NCBI GenBank assembly: GCA_002633005.1
Contig: NMRA01000286.1
Coordinates: forward strand, 278,175 to 342,174
Direction of reading: 5' to 3'
Length of the DNA: 64,000 nucleotides
Origin: Phoronis australis
Lineage: Eukaryota > Phoronida > Phoronidae
Below are positions 48,001 to 56,001 of this stretch, one piece after another (position 1 is the stretch's first letter; the number at the start of each line of letters is the position of its first letter). Position numbers and translations under genes: made by a program. The notes under the pieces were generated by a model. It saw nothing but the letters and a program-made list of their open reading frames with translations. It did not search any database and had not been told where the DNA came from.

Positions 48001-51000
48001 CTCAATGTCCGCTCAATGCAGGCCACTTATGACATACAGTTTGGCCATCTTCAGAGAACTACCCACTACAACACTTCCCATGACTGGGCACAGTTTGAGG
48101 TCAGTCATATTCAAAAGGGACTGGATTCTGTGGAGGACTGAGATCAGTCACTTAAGCACTCTATTATGGGGTTAGGTACACAAGCCTGTTCAGCCTGTTG
48201 TTATGGTGCTGAATGCTTAAAGACTGGGATTTCTCAACAAAGGAGAAGCAGTTGCACTGCATGAGTTTCTATTTTATTCTGCTGCAGTTAATTGATTTTT
48301 GACATTCAAAAGTTGAAAAGATTCAACTTTTAATGGTGGATTCAGTGTTCATAGACCACAGTGTCAAAAATGACCTCCACTGCATGTATTTTCTTTGTTT
48401 CACTGCAGACAGTTCTATCACTGGCTTCCATCTCTGTTCCCTAATCCCCAAACAAAAGAAACCAGTCATAAAAGTCCAGGAACTGTCAGTGGTAACTGGT
48501 TATTCAACTACCAACTTGCTAGGGTGAGCGCAGATCAGCGAGCTGAGCTGCTGTCCTCAAGTTAACTACAACTCAGCCCATAACTTGAAGAGGGTTGCCC
48601 GTGCATAGCAAGTAAAATGCTCGCTGACCTGTTGATATGTTTGTAGTAAACAGCGTAAATGTAGTACATAGGATTACAACGAGTCAGTGATAGAGATTTG
48701 TTGTTATCAGGTGATGTAATAATTAAATTTTATTGGCTGCCGAAGGTAATATAGTATGCACTCAATTCACCTCGCCCATATGTTGTGCACATTAACTCAT
48801 GCCAGGTAGAAGAAGGCCACCAAATGAGACAATCGCCTCACCGCCTCAAGAGGCAAACTACTCACTGTTCATTCAAGGCCTGTAGCTCTTCATCTGCTCT
48901 CGCCCTGAGAAGTATTCAATGTTGCTGGTTGGGAAACAGAGTTATTTCTCCATGTTGAAGCACTTCTATGATGTTCACGGCTTGAAAATAATAATCATGA
49001 AATAAGTCAACTAACAAGCTGGTCTCAGAATTTTCCTTGCCATGACAGCTTTTGGGAGGGTTAGCTCTGTCAATTTGGTAACACTTTAAGACATATCTTC
49101 ACTTTTCATTACCTTGAGTGATCTGTAGACAACATAATTACCTTTACTTTTCATTACCCTGAATAGTCTGTTTTGTGATGAAAATCATTTTTGTCTTGGT
49201 ATGGAAAAGTTTGTGACATGCTTGGTTTGACTAATAACCACCAGATTTAGAATTGTCATTTTCATGACTGGACCAGTATCAAGGGAATATCCCTGGCCTT
49301 TAATTTTTGTGGTTTGTTCTTTATCTTGTTGCAAGTTTGTGACTTACAGTTTTGGTCCAGTAATAAAAGGTTAGTTTGTTTTGGTCTAAGTCCAGAGTTC
49401 CAAATGAATCTACTTGCCTTTGGCAATTTTCCATGGAAAAAAGTTAGTTATCTTGGTCCGATCATTCACCATGATAAGTTTGGTGTCGTCTTGCCTTAAA
49501 ACTAGAAGTGAGACCTAAGGTGGGAATAATTAACAATAGCTGCTGCTGAAGATAGGACACAAGAAGCTGGAAATGGTCACAAGTAGTATGTCTGTCAGCC
49601 CAATGAGGACATGCTTGTCCATATTGAAACACTTTATGGTGTTACTAGTGGGTGCACAAGGTCTTTGAAATGTCAATGCTGTGACACACCTGCCTCTGTT
49701 GTGATAACCTTTTAGGTTTCTCAAGAACTAATTTATAGTGCCATGTTGTATCCTCCCTGAATGTAATACAAAGTGTATTATTTTTTGTTCATTATTAGGT
49801 CTGTGGCCATAAATGGGCGGACATGTCTGAGTACAACTGGGGTGTGGCCATTCTGAATGACTGCAAGTATGGCTGGTCAACGGTGGACAACACATTATAT
49901 CTGTCATTGTGAGTGTTGAAGTCTGTTGGGTGTTGTTTGTAGAAGACATCAGTGTCACATACAAACCATGCCTACTTTTCAACATGTAGATTTTCTTCTC
50001 TGATATTGTTGTGTACTGCACAAAAGAAATTGTTGTAGCTATTAGTTGCTTGAAAGGGCTGGGGTTATTTGAAACTATCAGATTACAGGTTTGTCTGTTG
50101 ACTTATTCTAAAATTTGTAATTCCAATTTCATTGATGCTCTCACTTACCTTTTACTTAACACTGACAATATATGTTGTCTATTTATGTGTTGTGCGCGCC
50201 TTCAACATACTGGTTTCATTTCTCCAGGTTACGATCTCCAAAGGCTCCTGATGCCAAAGCTGACATGGGCGTACATCGGTTCACATATGCAGTGATGCCA
50301 CACACGGGTAAGCTCATTGACACAGGTGCTAACTAGCTAGTTGAATATCACTGAGCATAAAATGCTCCTTGGAATCACTGCGTGTAAAAGCAAGAAAGCA
50401 AAGCCTGCTTTTTTAAGACTATCAAGTCTCTTGTTTTCACTGGCTTGTCTTAATCAATGACTTTGTCCCTAAATTGCTCTGGAATTCAACAGTCTGATTA
50501 ACATTTTTTACCTGCCCCAGTGTCTAGTTATTCTAACTAAAGACTGAAAAACTTCATAACGGGTATGCTCATTACATTGGTCTACGTCCTTTGCTTGTTT
50601 TTTGTTTTTAATTGATGACGGTGACATAAATTGGGAGATGGTAACGTCATCATTGAAGCAAAATTTGCTCGAAAATGCGGTTCGCTTTCTGGTAATTAAA
50701 TACTCAACTTACAGTGAAATGAAATCCAGTGCAAGAAATACAAAAGGTGTTTGTTTTATTGCACAGGTTCATTTCAAGATGCTGGCGTGATCCAGCAAGC
50801 GTACGCCCTCAACTGTCCACTAAGTCTACATCACTTGACCATGGCAGAGGGGAATTCATCGTGGAAGGAATACGTTACCGTGGATACACCAGCCGTCATT
50901 GTGGAGGCATTGAAAAAGGTCATAATAACGATAATAATGATGATATAGTATGGAGACTTTAAAAGTGCCTGTAAATTACTAGCATATCTAAGGAAGGTCA

Positions 51001-52393
51001 TAGTGCGTTATGCCAGGAGTGGTCACCGGTCCTCTAGGCCGTAATAGTGAACAAAAAATTGCCATCTTTTAATGAATCTCTTGTACTCTGTTTGATGCAT
51101 ATTAAGGGAAACTATTTAGTGAGACAAAAGTTTCAACCGTATTCATTGGTCTTTGAGCTTTCCTTATTGACAATAGAGAGCACCACAAGCTAGTGTATAA
51201 TTTCCATGAGATGTAATTGACATAACTTGTCTTGTTTAGGTCATGCGTTGACCTGCTTCTGAAGGCACTTCTGTTCATGCATGAATTTGTAAAGCACAAC
51301 TTGTATGGACTCATTTTCATGACTTTTTGAATCCACTGATGTTTCAGAGTGAAGATCATGATAATGCATTGGTAATGAGACTGTATGAGGCCTATGGTGG
51401 CCAGCCCACTGCCAACATCAAGCTAGGCTTCCCTGTCGAACAAGCTTATTTGTGAGTAGTGGTTTAGGTTTTCTTTTTTCACGATTTCTGAACAACAGCT
51501 GGTTTAGGACGACGTTTATGACTGAGGGATGGGGGTGTCTGATACTGCTTAATATTCTAGGGCAATAGCAATGCCATGGCAACCAAGTGGGTAGAGGCAT
51601 ATCTGTCGGGACCACTCTTCTGGATAAGACATACTGGCTCCCATCGATCATTTACCTCCTCTCAGGTATCATGTAATGGTTGATGTTATTGGTTGTTATT
51701 ATAATGACCAATAGGCATTTCCCAAATTTTACTCTCCTCTTTTGTGAATTAGAAAGTGTGCTTGTATGAATGACATAGGTTTCAAAAAGGTGGCTTAGCA
51801 TTTCTGGGTTGAAACAAAAAAGCAAGATATCTTGTGTTTCTTGTCGTTTTTGGTGTCAGTCACTGTGAAACAATAATTTTTGTGCAGTGTTAGAATGAAA
51901 AATTATTTTGCTGTAAAACTGTCAATAGCAGTGGGGTTACGATTGTGCAGCATTGTGGGTAAATATGGCAGAATATGAGAGGGTGTTGTAGTATTTCTGG
52001 ACGAACCTATAGAATTATGTAGTGTGTTGTCATACCTATGTTATCCCATAATTCTGTTATAAACAGTGTACCTGTCCCTACTGTCTAATAGGTGTTAACC
52101 TTTGCCTCATGTTGTATATTGTAAGGTTAGAGGGTGTAATATTGTCTCAAGTGTAGCAGAAAGCATTTGCTTGATGGCACTCACTGAATGTGGTTTTGGA
52201 TGGAAATGTTGCCAATGGCACCATTGTCGTGGTGGTGTATTTAGACTCTAAGCACTCTTTACCTTGTTGCAGATGTAACCTTTTGGAAGAACCTGGTGAA
52301 GAAATTGAGATCTGCGACGGTTGTGTCACCCTATACTTCAGACCTTTCCAGATAGCATCGCTGATGTTGTGCTTACCCAAGAAGGAGTCTTGA
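21084..52393 (+). CDS. MAN2C1: Alpha-mannosidase 2C1 (cytosolic, glycoside hydrolase 38), complete, 29 coding exons
   Basis: MAN2C1 is a cytosolic GH38 alpha-mannosidase that trims free oligosaccharides released from misfolded glycoproteins. Joined exons give 3168 nt, 1055 residues (human about 1040), collinear throughout. Exons: 21084-21178, 21773-22022, 23050-23114, 25861-26038, 27885-27985, 29645-29736, 30075-30181, 30696-30806, 32111-32203, 32843-32959, 34060-34155, 35362-35453, 36445-36498, 40139-40265, 41727-41906, 42377-42407, 42656-42720, 43069-43231, 43675-43757, 44427-44521, 45026-45130, 46503-46572, 47186-47272, 47956-48099, 49799-49908, 50228-50307, 50767-50918, 51348-51451, 52273-52393. 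All junctions are in frame and GT-AG except intron 9 (GC-AG). Zinc ligands: H258 and D260 (GHCHIDS), D369 (also the nucleophile, PDTFGYS) and H576 (NQFHD). There is no signal peptide. The ATG sits 13 nt inside its exon. Exons 12-13 occur twice in the assembly; one pair was used. Confidence 0.96.
23448..25085. repeat. Higher-order repeat element A in MAN2C1 intron 3
   Basis: The element opens with a near-palindrome, GTGCCCGCATAT (23448-23459), TT, then ATATGTGGTCAC (23462-23473). It then runs through about ten blocks spaced roughly 150 bp apart, each centred on a CCTAGTGGC-ATTTT-like core. Groups of three blocks recur every ~450 bp (for example near 23771, 24229 and 24660). It ends in a tail containing CACCCCTAGAAGCACACTG and TTTGCGGTGCGTTCGTGGGT. 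Element B (28082-29241) has the same head and tail with a different internal count. No sustained reading frame is present. Family unknown. Confidence 0.65.
25150..25620. repeat. Partial copy of the CCTAGTGGC higher-order repeat
   Basis: This stretch contains blocks shared with elements A and B (GCAGCTGTATTTCCTAAACT, a GGATCTTCGTGAAATTTGGC segment, CACCCCCTAGTTTGCATTTT) without the palindromic head. It is a truncated or highly diverged copy between element A and MAN2C1 exon 4. Confidence 0.5.
25668..25745 (+). repeat. tRNA-derived SINE remnant
   Basis: The segment has a tRNA-like arrangement: a box-A-like TTTAGCTGCGCCACCAGAG, then GACTGCGACTACGGGAG, then a degenerate box B (GTTCCAGATTCAATACC). 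It is followed by a non-tRNA tail (GAGCCTGGTCTCAGAAAATT). The mutated box B and absence of a proper cloverleaf argue for a decayed SINE rather than a functional tRNA. Confidence 0.45.
26098..26195. repeat. Long hairpin in MAN2C1 intron 4
   Basis: GATCGCCGCACAAATAAAAA then AGTTTACGTTAAATC (from 26101) is mirrored by 26157-26192 in reverse complement, with only a few mismatches over about 36 bp and a loop of about 20 nt. It is either a very small inverted-repeat element or a transcribed hairpin. Nothing here indicates a gene. Confidence 0.65.
27040..27360. repeat. Tail fragments of the CCTAGTGGC repeat family
   Basis: Two segments (about 27080-27230 and 27298-27360) resemble the 3' tails of elements A and B, with blocks such as GTTTGTGGTGCACTATGG and a CTCCACGTTGCTCTTG-like end. 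They carry no head or full internal block. Confidence 0.4.
28082..29241. repeat. Higher-order repeat element B in MAN2C1 intron 5
   Basis: The head is the near-perfect palindrome CCCACATATACATATGTGGG (within 28082-28107). The body contains CCTAGTGGC-type cores at irregular ~100-170-bp spacing. The tail (from about 29145: CATCTAGTGGCCATTTTTAT, then CCCTTAGAAGCATGCCGTTT) matches that of element A. A 43-bp unit beginning TGTGGGTTCCTTGACATTT is duplicated in tandem at 29001-29087. The element is shorter than A because it has fewer internal blocks. Confidence 0.65.
29645..30181 (+). CDS. MAN2C1: MAN2C1 exons 6-7: zinc-site exon pair
   Basis: Exon 6 (29645-29736) ends within the codon of S261 just after GHCHID, which supplies zinc ligands H258 and D260. 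Exon 7 (30075-30181) continues [17 protein letters not shown], a GH38 signature stretch. The split of the zinc motif by a phase-1 intron is clear from the sequence (TCAG|GTGAGT and ATAG|CCTGG). Most homologues I know have HIDTAW, whereas this protein has HIDSAW, a conservative change outside the ligands. Confidence 0.93.
32111..32959 (+). CDS. MAN2C1: MAN2C1 exons 9-10: nucleophile region with a GC-AG intron between
   Basis: Exon 9 (32111-32203) encodes [18 protein letters not shown] and ends CAAGAG, followed by GCGAGT rather than GT. Exon 10 (32843-32959) opens [15 protein letters not shown], with D369 the catalytic nucleophile and zinc ligand. Phase and homology both require the junction at GAG|GCGAGT, and no alternative GT donor keeps the frame nearby. 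The intron is therefore of the GC-AG class. Confidence 0.9.
33524..33870. repeat. Dispersed repeat in MAN2C1 intron 10 (pair with 48142-48501)
   Basis: Shared ordered blocks with intron 24 include GATCAGTCA-TAAGCACTCTATT, GGGGTTAGGTA-ACAAGCC, CTCAACAAAGGAG-AGCAGTT, and CCATCTC-TTCCC(t/a) near the right end. Both copies have the same orientation. No coding content. Confidence 0.6.
35362..36498 (+). CDS. MAN2C1: MAN2C1 exons 12-13, copy A
   Basis: Exon 12A (35362-35453, 92 nt) encodes [20 protein letters not shown] and then [11 protein letters not shown]. Exon 13A (36445-36498, 54 nt) encodes [18 protein letters not shown]. Both have good splice sites. Together they add 146 nt, not a multiple of three. 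An almost identical pair follows at 38682-39825. Only one pair can be used in a full-length protein. Confidence 0.9.
35941..36007 (+). repeat. tRNA-Arg-like SINE head (copy A; copy B at 39268-39334)
   Basis: TGACCTAATGGGATAAGTGC resembles the D-arm region of metazoan tRNA-Arg (box A), and GGCTTCGAGTCC resembles box B about 35 nt later. The outer GTGACC and GGGTCAC can pair. The T-arm does not fold properly and the length is short, so this is a tRNA-derived repeat, not a working tRNA gene. Its second copy lies inside the apparent duplication. Confidence 0.4.
36604..36609. other. Assembly gap (six N)
   Basis: Six undetermined bases lie exactly between the end of copy A and a stretch unrelated to it. 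The fixed small size suggests a scaffolding join of unknown true length. Confidence 0.95.
36610..37672. other. ~1.06-kb non-coding insert between the two exon 12-13 copies
   Basis: This segment has no counterpart next to copy A. It contains two ETS/YY1-like promoter-type motifs, CTTCCGGTTAAAGATGGCGG near 36740 and GGAAGTCACTTTCAAGATGG near 36900. Further right is a GTC-rich stretch near 37580-37630. It carries no supported gene. It may be a transposable element insertion polymorphic between haplotypes in intron 11, truncated on its left by the gap. Confidence 0.5.
37673..39930. repeat. Copy B of an apparent ~2.25-kb tandem duplication
   Basis: See copy A (34348-36603). Copy B continues past its right end into sequence that leads normally to exon 14, so the right-hand contig is the continuous one for introns 12-13. 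Confidence 0.9.
38682..39825 (+). CDS. MAN2C1: MAN2C1 exons 12-13, copy B (duplicate in assembly)
   Basis: Exon 12B (38682-38773) and exon 13B (39772-39825) repeat copy A with a single exonic difference, a synonymous GAC/GAT. Including both pairs would shift the reading frame after the second exon 12, because exon 13 ends in phase 2 and exon 12 begins in phase 0. The pair is most simply the other haplotype of the same exons, placed in series by the assembler. Confidence 0.85.
41064..41392. mobile_element. MITE-like element, copy 2, in MAN2C1 intron 14
   Basis: The termini are TTAAAGCTGCATTTTGCC on the left and ATAATGCACCTTTAA on the right, forming inverted repeats. The body shares AATTCGCAGTTTTAGG and CTGATGGTTTTGATG with the copy at 4186-4539. 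Confidence 0.55.
41512..41640. repeat. 33-bp minisatellite, about 4 copies
   Basis: TTCACTGTATTACAC and its neighbours recur with a constant 33-bp period (CACTGT at 41515, 41548, 41581, 41614). Because 33 is divisible by three, a spurious frame stays open across it. It lies in MAN2C1 intron 14, about 90 bp before exon 15. Confidence 0.85.
44766..44961. mobile_element. ~195-bp MITE in MAN2C1 intron 20
   Basis: The left arm CAATAGACCTTATTCACGCA is matched in reverse complement by CAATACACCTTCTTCACGCA at the right end (to 44961). Inner pairing continues through AGCCTC and TTTAAAAACAAT-like blocks. No coding capacity is present. Confidence 0.65.
46551..46762. repeat. 53-bp minisatellite derived from the 3' end of MAN2C1 exon 22 and its donor
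   Basis: Units start at 46551, 46604, 46657 and 46710, a constant 53-bp period. The first unit includes the last 22 coding nt of exon 22 and the splice donor at 46573. Each later unit repeats the TCTGAGGGCCACAGTGGAG-type exon end followed by GTAGGG or GTAGAG. Reading past the true donor reaches an in-frame TGA at 46609-46611. Long open frames on the opposite strand here are by-products of the repeat. Confidence 0.9.
48142..48501. repeat. Dispersed repeat in MAN2C1 intron 24 (pair with 33524-33870)
   Basis: Second copy of the repeat described at 33524-33870, starting GATCAGTCACTTAAGCACTC and running through CTCAACAAAGGAGAAGCAGT to about GTGGTAACTGGT. The parts between shared blocks are diverged. 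Confidence 0.6.
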
Positions 52394-53970
52394 GTTGATT
52401 GATGCTGTTGTGTGTTAGTGGTTGGATTTGTAATCAACTGAGAATGGATTTATAGGTGGCAGCACATATCATTGTTATTCTTGTTCATCATTTACTCCAT
52501 TTGCTGTTACTGTTGCGTGTTATGTCTTATTGATATGGGGCAAAAGGTGTGCATACAATTGTGCACATTGGTGGAATATGCAGAGAATCATGTCTTGTTA
52601 GTCCTGTGCACATTGTCATAGCATTGGTCTATTCTATCTTGTGAGAGCCGCCTTCACATAGAAATTCGGTGTGTTTGTTTTTTTGTAGAGGTCTCCCTTT
52701 GTCAAAACATATCATCACTATGACATACACGTGTGCGAGATTGTTTACAGTTTGGCGCATAAATAATGAGGTTCATTAGGTAACACTGCCCTCTTTTTTC
52801 TAAGCTTTGAAAGTTCATTCACAGATTGCTTTTCTTTGGTCAATTACTTTTTATTCAAAACAAAATCTATTTCACTATAATTCAACGGCATAAATTACGA
52901 AACTGCATAAACTAGTTATTTCTGGATTGTCACAGAACTCTCGCCAGATCTCGCCTAAATACCTTTATTTCTGTGATTTGGTAAAATAAAAATACGATAT
53001 GTCGTATATTTGAGAATGTGTTATTTCATGGACAAAAATGCTTGTAAATAACTATGCAATATTTATATATACAATGAAAAGAGATCAATCTGCTCACTGT
53101 GCTAGAAAAAATGTGACTGGTGAATAAGTTTGCCTTCTGTCCTCGTTAACCTTTTGTGAGGTCACTTGTTTGATTTTTTTGCTAAAATGCCAGCTGAATA
53201 ATTTTGACAAGACATTAAGTGTCAAAGACATTGTTTTATTCTTGTTAATTCTAACCACGAACACGCAGTTTGATGATATGATCATAAAATCACAAAATAT
53301 GCCATCATGTGATTCAAAATGATTTGTGTATTGCTTTTAAAGTATATCTGCTCAAACTGCTGAGAAATTATTTAACTCAGGTTTTTGATCAGTTCTTCAT
53401 CATGCCTGCATGTAATACAAAAAGTCATTAACATATTTTATGTTAACTGAATAGCAACATATATGCCTGCCATGAGTTGCTACAAGACGACCATGGCTAT
53501 TCACCATTACCACTCTAGGACTATTTTTGAAAATAAAATTTAGTTTTTGCGAACTCGGGTAAAAATTATTCATTTAGGTTTGGGTTGGATTAAGACATTA
53601 GTTTCTTAACAGTGTGTGATCGTGTGGTTGGCAGAGGTTAAAATTTTGAGGTCCAGTCTGTTTTTGAGGGATAAAATTCTGGTCTTTTAGCAGGGAGTTG
53701 TTATACTTTTGTTTTGATTTGTTTTGTTATAATAATAATCAGTGCTTATTAAATTGTTCATTTGAAAAACCTTGTTGTGACAAACGTAGTTACACCAGAG
53801 GAATGTATACCAAGACGCACAGAATATGAAGCTTTAAAAACTATGCGCAAACTGGTTTGAGGAAGTTGCAGAACCTTACTTATTCTGACAGCTGCAGCAT
53901 CAATACAAAACTCGTCAATGAAATGCATACCAGTAGTGAGCTTGGGATATATGTTCTTGATTTCACTTTG
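52394..53970. other. MAN2C1 3' UTR and downstream intergenic sequence
   Basis: The first AATAAA downstream of the stop codon on the plus strand is at 52985-52990, a plausible but unproven polyadenylation signal giving a 3' UTR of about 0.6 kb. Nothing else is recognisable in this stretch. Confidence 0.45.
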
Positions 53971-53974
53971 ATGT

Positions 53975-54495
53975 GATGTGTGAACATGTAAAGTACACAA
54001 ATATGGACCAATCTGATATACCCGAGGGATCGGTCCATATCCCTTTGTTACATAGGCCATGATATGATGTGTGAACAATGTAAAGTACACAAATATGGAC
54101 CAATCTGATATACCTGAGGGACCGGTCCATATCCCTTTGTTACACAACCATGATGTGATGTGTGAACATGTAAAGTACACAAATAAGGACCAATCTGATA
54201 TACCCAAGCGATCGCTCTATGTAAAGTACCCAAATATGGACCAATCTGATATACCCGAGGGATCGCTCCATGTAAAGTACACAAATATGGACCAATCCGA
54301 TATACCCAAGGGATCACTCCGTGTAAAGTACACAAATATGGAGCAATCTGATATACCCGAGTGATCGCTCCATGTAAAGTATACAAATATGGACCAATCT
54401 GATATACCCAAGGGATCGCTCCATGTAAAGTACACAAATGTGGACCAATCTGATATACCTGAGGGATTGATCCATATCACATTGTTACACAACCG
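53975..54495. repeat. Compound minisatellite (three ~90-bp units then 51-bp units)
   Basis: Units begin GTAAAGTAC at 53988, 54080 and 54170 (spacing 92 and 90), then 54221, 54272, 54323, 54374 and 54425 (spacing exactly 51). Shared core: ATATGGACCAATCTGATATA. The long units contain an extra ATATCCCTTTGTTACA segment. Since 51 bp equals 17 codons, frames on both strands stay open, but with no gene support. Confidence 0.9.
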
Positions 54496-56001
54496 GGATA
54501 CTTCTTTCCTATGATTTTTCGTTTATTAGATTAGCATTTTCTTACCTACTTCCGTGTACTGAAATCATTTGTTCTCTTCCCTGTGTGGGTTTATTGCATC
54601 CGATTGGTCAGAACGTAAATAGCAACATCTGTCTGGATTGCATAATTGCAGGGATATTTTACAGCCAGATTGTGTAATATTACGATATATTGTTAGTTTT
54701 CATGCTGCATTTTAGCCAAGCAGAATACAGAATTATCAGTGTTCATGTAATGACACAGTGGCATTTCCTTGTTACTTCAACAACACGGGGTGTGGCGTTG
54801 CTACCCCGATCTTTTAATTTAACTGTGCTCCACATGGTTTTTGTAGAGGTCTTTGCCTCTGAGCTTGCCCAGGGGAGGGTTACTCCATAACACCAGCAAT
54901 AAATGATTTTCAGTTTCACATTATAAGAATTTTAATGGGAAATTGATTGAAATTGGTAAACAGTGAAGCGCTTTATGTTTGCATTATTGGCTGTTAAGAA
55001 AACAATTAAATAAATGTGATTGTGTAGAATTATAAACTATAATTGAGGAAAACGATTCATTTCTCAACATGTTCAATAACGAGATTACACATCTTTTGAC
55101 ATTGAAAGACAATATCGAAAAATTATCGTACATTATTCTGTAAAACTCACACATAAAGAATCCTTCACCATAGTACAAAACTAAACTAAACTACAAAACA
55201 CTCACTTACATCCAGAAGCAGTTTGACAAACAAAAGTAATAAAATCAAAATACATCAGACTATCTTTACAATCATACTATTCATTTTAAAATTATGAGTC
55301 TCATGAGGTGACAATAATGTAAGTACCAATTCAATGAGGTAATGCCAATGATAATGATTCATGATAAGGTTATGAATATCACACTTCTTAATTCATATTC
55401 ATGATGGCTTCTCTTTACAACCATGTTTTAGATGTTTAACTTCACCAGGCCAGTCAAGCAACCACGAATTTATAGCTTTTCAACAATGGCGTGCTTCCAC
55501 AAACGCATGACACCCTAAACAGCAAGGTCATTTCTGATTGAAAAAATATGTCACTTAGATAAATACCCAGAGCAAACAGTGCAAATTTCCCCCGCTTTGT
55601 GCACAATGTAAGTGGAAGTGAACACAAAAATGTGCAAGGAGGACCAGTATCTTTCACAGTCTGTACCTTGTACTCTTACATCGACATCCATATTCATTGG
55701 TTTTGTAGCATTGATGTTTTAAATCTTGCTCAAATCAACTCTCTTTGATTTGCCACATTAGGTTAGGTCCCACGCTGCTTGGCTCAGAAGTTATTTTCAG
55801 AAAACAGTCACTGAGTTCAAACTGGAGGCAATGAGTGACTGGTCAGGCATAAATGCAATCTCCAACAGAGTGTAGAGCAGGCAAGTGGGGAGGCAGAAAT
55901 AATCCAATTTCACTTAATTGACTTTTCAGTACAAATACAACAATGGGCTGCAAGCCACAGTCTGTGACAATCCTCTACTATGACGTTGTGCAGTAATTTG
56001 C
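54496..56001. other. Intergenic / presumed 3' UTR of CUEDC2
   Basis: This lies between the minisatellite and the CUEDC2 stop codon. No gene, RNA or clear repeat is recognised. A convincing polyadenylation signal on the minus strand was not found, so the 3' end of the CUEDC2 transcript is not placed. Confidence 0.45.

Noticed and set aside
53758-54492. Open frames on both strands with 17-residue repeats (QSDIPEGSLHVKYTNM-like)
   Set aside because: Produced by the 51-bp minisatellite; no start context, splice support or composition expected of a protein.
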